From Pyrinomonadaceae bacterium (GTDB lineage: Bacteria; Acidobacteriota; Blastocatellia; Pyrinomonadales; Pyrinomonadaceae), in the NCBI GenBank assembly GCA_018060305.1, contig JAGOWF010000055.1:4375-12161 (forward strand): a stretch of DNA of 7,787 nt, written 5' to 3'. Both the position numbers and the translations under genes were made by a program. Shown here piece after piece: positions 1 through 5,917 of the stretch. Each line of letters opens with the position of its first letter. Within the stretch, counting starts at the first letter, position 1. Under the pieces are notes generated by a model. That model did no database searches and was not told the DNA's origin. It was given only the letters and a program-made list of their open reading frames with translations.

Positions 1-579
1 CTGGTGATCGCTGTTGGGCTTAGCCTGCTCGGCTGGTGGCCCGTGGCTCTCGGCTTTCTCGTGCTGGCGGCGTTCATGGCGTTCTTTTTCCGCGATCCGG
101 CGAGGGTCCCTCCAACCGGTGAGGGACTGATCGTTTCGGCAGCCGACGGCCGTGTAACGCGGATCGACGACGGCGCCAACGGCAAGCTGGTGAGCGTTTT
201 TCTCTCGCCGCTCGACGTTCACATCAACCGCTCGCCGATCACCGGCACGATCCGCGAGATCACCTATATCGCGGGCCGTAAGATGCCCGCGACAAACAAC
301 GAAGCGAGCCTTTTGAACGAACGAAATTCGCTCGTCATCGAGGGCGATGACATCGCCGTGACCTGCACGCAGATCGCCGGAATTCTCGCCCGGCGCATTG
401 TCTGTTGGCCCCGGACAGGCGATAATCTCAGTCGCGGACAAAAATTCGGCCTGATCAAGTTCAGTTCACGAACTGACGTGCTGATGCCTGCGAATGTTGA
501 GTTGACGGTCAGCGTCGGAGACCGCGTCAGGGGCGGCGAGACCGTGATCGCGATGTACGGCCCGGCGATCAGGAATTGA
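1..579 (+). CDS. psd: Phosphatidylserine decarboxylase, short form (5' end outside window)
   Basis: This enzyme decarboxylates phosphatidylserine to phosphatidylethanolamine at the inner membrane, using a pyruvoyl group made by self-cleavage. The frame is open from base 1, so the true start lies upstream; short family members run about 210-220 residues and 192 codons are seen here, so roughly 20 residues are missing. The visible part begins with hydrophobic membrane segments, followed by the family signature FFRDPAR (about 85-108), then ADGRV, SPLDVHINR with the conserved His, a NER segment, and QIAGILARRI. The self-processing region near the C-terminus reads GLIKFSSRTDV (448-480). Most short-form relatives have FGSR there, so the residue before the pyruvoyl-forming Ser is Ser rather than Gly. 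The stop overlaps the start of pssA by one base (TGATG), so the two are probably translationally coupled. The family call is firm; full activity is inferred. Confidence 0.93.
   Translation: MVIAVGLSLLGWWPVALGFLVLAAFMAFFFRDPARVPPTGEGLIVSAADGRVTRIDDGANGKLVSVFLSPLDVHINRSPITGTIREITYIAGRKMPATNNEASLLNERNSLVIEGDDIAVTCTQIAGILARRIVCWPRTGDNLSRGQKFGLIKFSSRTDVLMPANVELTVSVGDRVRGGETVIAMYGPAIRN
571..574 (+). promoter_or_regulatory. Ribosome binding site deciding the pssA start
   Basis: AGGA lies 4 nt before the ATG at 579, inside the last codons of psd. The spacing is short but usable, and it favours ATG 579 over the TTG at 576, which would sit only one base from the AGGA. Stop/start overlap coupling may matter more than this short motif. 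Confidence 0.45.
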
Positions 580-1439
580 TGGCGGACGAAGAGACAAAAC
601 CTCCACACCGAGGCCTAAAAAAAGGCCTTTACGTAATACCGACGCTGTTCACCGCGGCAAATGTCGCGATGGGATTTTTCGCCGTCCTGTGGTCGATCCG
701 CGGCTTTCAGGCGATAGGGGTTAATGCCGGCTTAGCCACCGGCTATTTCAATTATGCCGCCGTAGCGATCGGCCTTGCCATCCTCTTTGACACCATGGAT
801 GGCCGCGTCGCCCGCGCCACACGCACCGCGACCGAGATCGGCGTGCAGTTCGATTCGCTGGCCGATGTTCTCACCTTCGGCATCGCCCCAACCGCATTGA
901 TCTATAGCTGGGCCATCGCGCCGACGTTTGCCGAGAATAGCCCCGGCTACGGACTGGGCATATTCGTGCTGTTTATGTTCCTCATGTGCGGCGCCTTTCG
1001 CCTGGCTCGCTTCAACCTCCAGGCGTCCCGCCCGCATGTTCTGATCGAAGGAGCCCCAAAACTCGACAAAAAGGCTTTTGTCGGTCTGCCCATACCTCCG
1101 GCCGGCGGCCTGCTCGCCGCTATTGTTCACTTCTCACCCGCCCCACTGACTGCTAAGGGCGAGGCTGCCGCGCAGTACTACGCTTACGCCCTGCTTGGGT
1201 TAATCGCCGCCCTCGCGATACTCATGGTATCTACCATTCGTTACTCGAGCATGAAAGCCGCCGGTGGCGGACGAAAGGGATTCTTCCTTGTCCTCGCACT
1301 CGCGGCCGTCGGCATGGCGATCTGGTTCTATTCGCAGTACGTCTTGCTTGTGCTGGCGGTCGCCTACACCTCGCATGGGGTCATCTGGTGGCTGCTGCGG
1401 CCGATATTTGTAAGGCCCGCTGCATCCCAGAAAGGCTGA
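579..1439 (+). CDS. pssA: CDP-diacylglycerol-serine O-phosphatidyltransferase
   Basis: This integral membrane enzyme joins CDP-diacylglycerol and L-serine to give phosphatidylserine and CMP, the substrate of the preceding decarboxylase. The 286-residue product carries the complete CDP-alcohol phosphatidyltransferase signature D-G-x2-A-R-x8-G-x3-D-x3-D, with D74 G75, A78 R79, G88, D92 and D96. It is preceded by the KKGLYVIPTLFTAANVAMGF segment typical of this subfamily. Several hydrophobic helices follow, including a cluster near the C-terminus (about residues 225-275). The ATG at 579 is chosen over the in-frame TTG at 576: it overlaps the psd stop as TGATG and has AGGA at 571-574 with 4-nt spacing. 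The stop codon directly abuts the stop codon of the convergent gene, leaving no intergenic sequence and no visible terminator. Confidence 0.95.
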   Translation: MADEETKPPHRGLKKGLYVIPTLFTAANVAMGFFAVLWSIRGFQAIGVNAGLATGYFNYAAVAIGLAILFDTMDGRVARATRTATEIGVQFDSLADVLTFGIAPTALIYSWAIAPTFAENSPGYGLGIFVLFMFLMCGAFRLARFNLQASRPHVLIEGAPKLDKKAFVGLPIPPAGGLLAAIVHFSPAPLTAKGEAAAQYYAYALLGLIAALAILMVSTIRYSSMKAAGGGRKGFFLVLALAAVGMAIWFYSQYVLLVLAVAYTSHGVIWWLLRPIFVRPAASQKG

Positions 1440-2813
1440 TCACGCCGCGGGCGAACTCTCATGTATTTGTGTCACGCTTGCCTTTCGCCGACGGCGCCGT
1501 CGCGAGTGCCTCTCGTCAAATTCCGCAACGTCGTCATCAAAGTGGCGGCCGGATGCGACCAGTAGAGCCATCATGAGAAGGAACATCGCCGAGATAGCCG
1601 TCACATGCAGGACAAAGTCAAACATGCTGTGGACTAACACACCAAAGCAGGCGGTAAATGTTCCGACGGCAATGCCGCGACGAAATGTATTTCGTGTAAC
1701 GGTATGCCTCAGCCCCTCGCGAAAAAGCAAGAATAGGAAGAGACCGCCAAGCACGAATCCGATAACGCCCGCATCCGAAACGATCTGCAGATAATCATTG
1801 TGGGCCTGTTCAACGCGGGCCACGCCCACCGCCGTATCAAATTTAGTGAATGCCGTCGCATACGCGCCGAGACCTGTTCCGAACGGCAGATAATCGCCGA
1901 TCATCTTGAGGGTGATAGACCAGATCTCGAATCGGTCCGACGATATGTTTTGTCGGGCCGCCGACTCCGCAAAACGTGTAAGCGATGTGTCGCCGCCGGT
2001 GAACATTGCCCCGCCTATGACGCCCAGAACGAGAAGCAGCGACAGCGCTATCTTGAGGCCCGTTCTCCGATGTGCGCTTGCCCGCGATGAGATAAGCACC
2101 AGAAACACGAGCTGCAGCCCCAAAGCGACCAGCCCGCCACGCGAACCGCTGAGCAAGAGTGCAGATCCCATCAGTACTGCCGCGACCACATAAAGCAGAC
2201 GCTTGTCTCGTTCGACGGCCCCTACAAACAGCAGCCCGAGAGGAATACTGATGAGCATCTCAATGATCGCCGCGAAATTGTGCCGATTCACGAATGAGCC
2301 AAAAGGAACCGCCGACGCCGGATCATACAAACCGTAGATATTATCGGGGCTCAACACGGACTGCAGGATCGCGTAGAAGGCGTATAGAAACCCAAAGATC
2401 GTCAGGATGCGAGCGAGGCGCCGCAGGCGAACAGCCGTATCGAGATACGCAAGGCATGCGGCCAGAAAAATGCAGAGGAGCAGCATGTGTATGGCTGTGA
2501 GTTGGGTCGCATTCGGTTCCAGCGAGATCGTACGGGGAATTTGCCCCACCCCGACCACCGAAACATAACCAAACGGGATCGTCTGGACGAGTCCGTAAAC
2601 CGCCAAGAGGAGCAGCGGAAGCTGAAGTAGGCTTCGACTATAGCGAAGCCGTCCGCCGAGGACCATGTCCGCTCCCCATAGGACGGCGATCAACAGGACG
2701 ATCAGATAGCTAAGGACGAGCACCGGCTGATGCACCGCGCCGTAGGCTAGCGTCGTGTAGATCACCAAGACGCTGATGAGAACAAATATTGCTGTGCTAA
2801 GACGTGTGTGCAT
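1440..2813 (-). CDS. O-antigen polymerase/ligase family (Wzy_C) membrane protein
   Basis: This is a polytopic membrane protein of 457 residues of the O-antigen ligase/polymerase superfamily, which transfers or polymerises undecaprenyl-linked glycan on the outer face of the inner membrane. About a dozen hydrophobic segments are visible. Family motifs are FVNRHNFAA (174-182), SGSRGG (222-227), SDRFEIW (292-298, with the conserved Arg), FGTGLGAY (311-318), HNDYLQ (338-343, with the conserved His) and HSMFDF (395-400). The tail holds acidic residues (426-434) followed by a run of six Arg and a Lys (438-444), likely cytoplasmic. The start at 2813 begins MHTRLSTAIF just before the first membrane helix. 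The frame stays open upstream, but an extension would run into the preceding gene and add a non-hydrophobic Arg/Ser-rich stretch. A weak AGG sits about 10 nt before the start. It follows the TPR gene by 16 nt. Whether it is a ligase (WaaL-like) or polymerase (Wzy-like) cannot be read from sequence. Confidence 0.88.
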   Translation of the reverse strand: MHTRLSTAIFVLISVLVIYTTLAYGAVHQPVLVLSYLIVLLIAVLWGADMVLGGRLRYSRSLLQLPLLLLAVYGLVQTIPFGYVSVVGVGQIPRTISLEPNATQLTAIHMLLLCIFLAACLAYLDTAVRLRRLARILTIFGFLYAFYAILQSVLSPDNIYGLYDPASAVPFGSFVNRHNFAAIIEMLISIPLGLLFVGAVERDKRLLYVVAAVLMGSALLLSGSRGGLVALGLQLVFLVLISSRASAHRRTGLKIALSLLLVLGVIGGAMFTGGDTSLTRFAESAARQNISSDRFEIWSITLKMIGDYLPFGTGLGAYATAFTKFDTAVGVARVEQAHNDYLQIVSDAGVIGFVLGGLFLFLLFREGLRHTVTRNTFRRGIAVGTFTACFGVLVHSMFDFVLHVTAISAMFLLMMALLVASGRHFDDDVAEFDERHSRRRRRRKASVTQIHESSPAA

Positions 2814-2829
2814 CGAAAACCAACCTAGC

Positions 2830-4089
2830 TCAGTAGCGTTCGAGTCGAAAATCGTCGTACCAGAGCGTGCCCGCGATTGGGCATTCCTCACCACAGCCCG
2901 GCCGGATGGTTCGAATACTGATTCCGGAACAGCCCGCGGGCGTGGCGAAATCCAAAATAACCTCGCGCCAATCAGCCGTCCCGCTATCAAACGGCTTTGA
3001 AGCCGCAAGCGGCTTGTCATCATTCGCGTTGACGACGGCGACAAGCGGCATTCCTGCGCTCCTTAGATTCTCGGTCCGGATCCAGAATCTCAGCCTATAA
3101 CGCGTGTTCGGTTCGACCGCGACCGTCTGGACGAGATTGTAAAAGTCGGGTTTTACACTGTTTCTAAAAGTCATTCGAGCGCTTCGGTTGCCATCGCCCT
3201 TCACCTTGGCGTCACCGCTGACCTCGACCTTCGAATCACCTCTGACCACTTGCCAGCCAAACCGCGAATCACCGCTGCCGCCAAGTCCCTTCTCAAACGA
3301 GCCGTCCGAAACCGTCTCAAACTGAGCGTCGGGATCGAGTCCGGCCTGCCGAGCGAAAACAAGCGCCTCCTTAAAATGCCGCTGCAGGAAGAGGCCCTGC
3401 GCCATCGCCTTGAGAATGTCGGGGTTCGACGCCTTTTGGGCCTCGTCGAGCATCTCCCAGTTCTTAAGAGCCTCAGTCGCCAGGCCGCGGGTAGCAAAAA
3501 AATAAGCCAGCCGTGCGCGGGCCTCGGAGTCGTTGCCGGCAAACTCCTCAAGCCGGCCGGTATCGCGGCCAAAATATTCCCAGACCAGCGAAAACGCCTG
3601 ATCGCGATACGAATTGTCACCATCGGCAGCGAGCCGAAGCTCGGCCATCGCCTCGTCAGGGCGTTCTCGACGCAGTAAGAAGTTTGCCAGGCTCCAGTGT
3701 GCAAATGCATATTTCGGCGCAAGATCTACGGCCCCGCGAAACTGCAATTCAGCCGCGTCGTATTGCTCGTCATTCTCCAGTGCCCGGCCAAGTTCGATCC
3801 GCCAGCGATAGTCAAAAGGCGCGTGCCGTACGGCCTCTTGCAAGCTTTCGAGCGAGCCTGTCGCGGTTCCCTTTAGCCAATAGCCGACCGGATCGGACGG
3901 AGCGAGTGCGATGGCCAGATCAGCAGCGGCGGGGGCCGTAGGATCATTGGGCCCGGAGAGGAGAGCGATCGCGTTACCAAGCTGCAAACCGATGCCGACG
4001 ACTGCGACCGAGCCGGCGATCAAGATGCCGACGACGATGAGAACTCGCGGACCAGTGCCGATCGAAGATAGTTTCAGATCACTGTTCAT
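2830..4089 (-). CDS. Membrane-anchored TPR protein with C-terminal carbohydrate-binding-like domain
   Basis: The 419-residue product has three visible parts. A short N-terminus (1-14) leads to one hydrophobic helix (about 15-36), likely a signal anchor that places the rest outside the cytoplasm. Helical tetratricopeptide-like repeats span about 53-255; the clearest units are 94-127 (WRIELGRALENDEQYDAAEL) and 128-156 (AHWSLANFLLRRERPDEAMA). A beta-rich region at about 262-419 opens with DGSFEKG and FGW, continues with VEPNTRYRLRFWIRT, and ends with C399 and CPIAGTLWYDDFRL, resembling CBM_4_9/galactose-binding jelly-roll domains. The start overlaps the aminotransferase stop as ATGA, so translation is likely coupled; no good Shine-Dalgarno is seen. 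With an O-antigen polymerase/ligase downstream, a role in holding glycan chains or organising the export and ligation complex is plausible. TPR and jelly-roll assignment are by pattern; the exact job is inferred. Confidence 0.8.
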   Translation of the reverse strand: MNSDLKLSSIGTGPRVLIVVGILIAGSVAVVGIGLQLGNAIALLSGPNDPTAPAAADLAIALAPSDPVGYWLKGTATGSLESLQEAVRHAPFDYRWRIELGRALENDEQYDAAELQFRGAVDLAPKYAFAHWSLANFLLRRERPDEAMAELRLAADGDNSYRDQAFSLVWEYFGRDTGRLEEFAGNDSEARARLAYFFATRGLATEALKNWEMLDEAQKASNPDILKAMAQGLFLQRHFKEALVFARQAGLDPDAQFETVSDGSFEKGLGGSGDSRFGWQVVRGDSKVEVSGDAKVKGDGNRSARMTFRNSVKPDFYNLVQTVAVEPNTRYRLRFWIRTENLRSAGMPLVAVVNANDDKPLAASKPFDSGTADWREVILDFATPAGCSGISIRTIRPGCGEECPIAGTLWYDDFRLERY

Positions 4090-5201
4090 TCAAAAAATAG
4101 GGTGACACTGTCGGCCACACAGGCAATCATTTCCTCCGTCAATTCAGGGAAGATCGGCAAGGCTAACGTCTCGCTTGCGGCCTTTTCGGCCTCCGGCAGA
4201 TCACCGGTACGATAGCCGAGATACGCGAAACATTCCTGCAGATGAAGCGGCAAAGGATAGTATATGTCCGAGCCGATCCCATTCGCAGTCAAATGCTCCC
4301 TCAACTGATCTCGACGACCGGGCACCCGAATCACGAACTGATTATAAATGTGCTTTGCCTTAGGCCGCTCAACCGGAAGAGTCATCTGCTCGGTCAGGCC
4401 GCGATCTGTAAAGAGTCGCCTGTAGGCTCCCGCGTTCTCACGCCGTCGGGCCGTCCAGCCGTCGAGATAAGGGAGCTTTACGCGAAGGACCGCACCCTGA
4501 AAGCCGTCCAGACGTGAATTCAGGCCGACGTATTTGTGATAATACTTCTCTTCTGCACCGTGGACGCGCAGTGCTCGGAGCTTTGCAGCGAGACGGGCGT
4601 CATTCGTGGTCAGAAAGCCTCCGTCGCCCATGCCGCCCAAGTTTTTTGACGGATAGAAACTGAAGCAGCCGATATCGCCAAGAGATCCCGCGCGACGACC
4701 GCCCTCCTCCGCGCCGATCGCCTGGGCCGCGTCCTCAACGATGGGTATTTTATGTTTGGCAGCGATCTCATTAATTCCGGCCATGTCAGCACACTGGCCG
4801 TAGAGGTGAACGGGCTCAATCGCTTTTGTTCGCGGGGTGAGCTTTGCCTCGATCTGCGAAATGTCGATGTTGTAAGTATCAGCCTCGATATCGACAAAAA
4901 CCGGCGTGGCCCCAAGCCGCGTAATGGAGCTGACCGTGGCAAAAAAGCTGTATGGCGTGGTTATGACCTCATCCCCGGGCCCAATGTCCAAAGCCATCAG
5001 GGCGAGAAGGATCGCATCGCTACCCGAAGCACAGGCGATAGCGTGCTCAACCCCGCAATACTCGGCAAGTTCTGTCTCGAGGGCTGAAACCTCGCCGCCG
5101 AGGATAAACGCATTCGTATCCAACACGCGGGCCAGAGCCCTCTCGATCTCGGGTCGCAGCGCGGCGTTCTGCTCGCTCAGGTCAAGTAAAGGAACGTTCA
5201 T
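4086..5201 (-). CDS. DegT/DnrJ/EryC1/StrS family sugar aminotransferase
   Basis: This cytoplasmic PLP-dependent enzyme of 371 residues transfers an amino group, usually from glutamate, to a keto group on a nucleotide-linked sugar, giving an amino sugar for surface glycan. Signatures in order: ASGSDA (58-63, phosphate-binding loop), PYSFFATVSS (83-92), VHLYGQCADM (131-140), VEDAAQAIGA (155-164, with PLP-contacting D157), SFYPSKNLGG (181-190, with Schiff-base K186), NSRLDGFQGA (228-237) and YYPLPLHLQ (314-322). Length is normal for the family. The pattern resembles 3-aminosugar enzymes of the WbpE/QdtB type, but substrate cannot be fixed from sequence. It starts at ATG 5201 (MNVPLLDL, a typical family N-terminus), with no recognisable Shine-Dalgarno. 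It is first in a three-gene operon, diverging from nth across a 57-nt AT-rich spacer. No nucleotide-sugar dehydratase or glycosyltransferase is nearby, so its substrate must come from elsewhere. Confidence 0.92.
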   Translation of the reverse strand: MNVPLLDLSEQNAALRPEIERALARVLDTNAFILGGEVSALETELAEYCGVEHAIACASGSDAILLALMALDIGPGDEVITTPYSFFATVSSITRLGATPVFVDIEADTYNIDISQIEAKLTPRTKAIEPVHLYGQCADMAGINEIAAKHKIPIVEDAAQAIGAEEGGRRAGSLGDIGCFSFYPSKNLGGMGDGGFLTTNDARLAAKLRALRVHGAEEKYYHKYVGLNSRLDGFQGAVLRVKLPYLDGWTARRRENAGAYRRLFTDRGLTEQMTLPVERPKAKHIYNQFVIRVPGRRDQLREHLTANGIGSDIYYPLPLHLQECFAYLGYRTGDLPEAEKAASETLALPIFPELTEEMIACVADSVTLFFE

Positions 5202-5219
5202 GAAGGCAGCAAAAACAAG

Positions 5220-5240
5220 TACAATCTACAATTTACAATG
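5220..5240. repeat. Three tandem TACAATN heptamers in the divergent spacer
   Basis: TACAAT occurs at 5220-5225, 5227-5232 and 5234-5239, each followed by one variable base (C, T, G), giving a perfect 7-bp periodicity. On the other strand it reads ATTGTAN three times. It lies in the 57-nt spacer between the aminotransferase and nth, which is about 35% GC by hand count, far below the flanking genes. TACAAT differs from the -10 consensus TATAAT at one base, so the last copy could serve as a -10 box for nth; no convincing -35 was found at 17 nt. It could also be a short tandem repeat like the heptanucleotide repeats known in cyanobacteria, or a regulator site. Confidence 0.7.
5234..5239 (+). promoter_or_regulatory. 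Candidate -10 box for nth
   Basis: TACAAT matches the TATAAT consensus at five of six positions and lies 19 nt before the nth start codon. Transcription would begin near 5246 and leave a leader of roughly 13 nt. No good -35 hexamer is visible, and the two upstream repeat copies offer equivalent boxes, so this is a tentative call. Confidence 0.3.
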
Positions 5241-5258
5241 TAGTCCGCCGATAAAAAA

Positions 5259-5897
5259 ATGGCACTCAGTAGAAAGAAGCAAACCGCCGAAGTCATTCGG
5301 CGATTAAGAGCGGAATACCCGGACGCTCACTGCGCCCTTGAGCATACGACGCCGTTCGAGTTGCTCATCGCCACGATCCTCTCAGCACAGTGCACCGACG
5401 CTCGCGTAAACATTGTCACGGCCGACCTTTTTCGCAAGTACAGCGGCCCGGCTGATTATCTCAAGGTCACGCACACGGAGCTTGAACGCGACATACATTC
5501 AACCGGCTTTTACCGAAACAAGGCGAAGAACATCCAAGCCGCTTGCAAGAGGATTATTGAGGAGTATGGCGGCAACGTGCCTCAGACAATGGAAGGACTG
5601 CTCACGCTCGGCGGTGTCGCCCGAAAAACCGCGAACGTCGTGTTGGGAAACGCCTTCGGGATGGCGTCCGGCGTGGTCGTGGACACTCACGTATCACGCC
5701 TCTCACAGTTACTCGGTCTTACTAGAAACAAAACACCGGAAAAGATCGAGAATGACCTAAAGAAACTCGTGCCGAAGACAGATTGGGTGATGTTCCCGCA
5801 CTGGATGATTACTCACGGACGCAAGATATGTATTGCCCGCCGGCCGAAATGTGAGGATTGCGTCCTCAACGACACCTGCCCGTCAAGCAGGGTCTGA
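5259..5897 (+). CDS. nth: Endonuclease III (DNA glycosylase/AP lyase)
   Basis: This base-excision repair enzyme removes oxidised pyrimidines and nicks abasic sites by beta-elimination. The 212-residue product has the expected family length. It shows ILSAQCTD (40-47), the helix-hairpin-helix LLTLGGVARKTANVV (114-128) with catalytic Lys K123, the VVDTHVSR segment (140-147) with catalytic Asp D142, HWMITHGR (181-188), and a complete iron-sulfur loop C191-x6-C198-x2-C201-x5-C207. The hairpin reads LGGVARK where the E. coli enzyme has LPGVGRK; the catalytic residues are intact, so this looks like a natural variant. The ATG at 5259 follows a run of A and has no Shine-Dalgarno; the N-terminus matches the usual start of the family. 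It stands alone, divergent from the glycan operon, and ends in its own terminator. Confidence 0.97.
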   Translation: MALSRKKQTAEVIRRLRAEYPDAHCALEHTTPFELLIATILSAQCTDARVNIVTADLFRKYSGPADYLKVTHTELERDIHSTGFYRNKAKNIQAACKRIIEEYGGNVPQTMEGLLTLGGVARKTANVVLGNAFGMASGVVVDTHVSRLSQLLGLTRNKTPEKIENDLKKLVPKTDWVMFPHWMITHGRKICIARRPKCEDCVLNDTCPSSRV

Positions 5898-5917
5898 CGG
5901 GCATTTGTTTTCATTTT
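5877..5917 (+). terminator. Intrinsic terminator of nth, overlapping its stop codon
   Basis: TGCCCGTCA at 5877-5885 pairs perfectly with TGACGGGCA at 5895-5903, a 9-bp GC-rich stem with a 9-nt loop. A T-rich tract (TTTGTTTTCATTTT, 5904-5917) follows. The TGA stop of nth is the start of the 3' arm, so the stem covers the last five sense codons and the stop. Read on the minus strand the stem has no following T-tract, so it should stop only rightward transcription. The T-tract runs into the 3' end of the convergent gene. Confidence 0.88.

Noticed and set aside
611..628. AGGCCT, six A, AGGCCT inverted repeat in the 5' part of pssA
   Set aside because: It codes for the conserved Lys-Lys-Gly start region of PssA; the stem is short and each arm is itself palindromic, so it is probably coincidence rather than a control element.
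1489..1502. Palindrome as a terminator for pssA
   Set aside because: There is almost no loop and no T-tract follows it on either strand.
2814..3044. Long N-terminal extension of the polymerase/ligase reading frame
   Set aside because: It would overlap about 215 bases of the TPR gene in another frame, adds an Arg/Ser-rich segment without membrane character, and the ATG at 2813 sits right before the first membrane helix.
3250..3941. Plus-strand open frames of 142 codons opposite the TPR gene
   Set aside because: They are antisense to a well-supported coding region, show no family motif, and have compositions expected of shadow frames.
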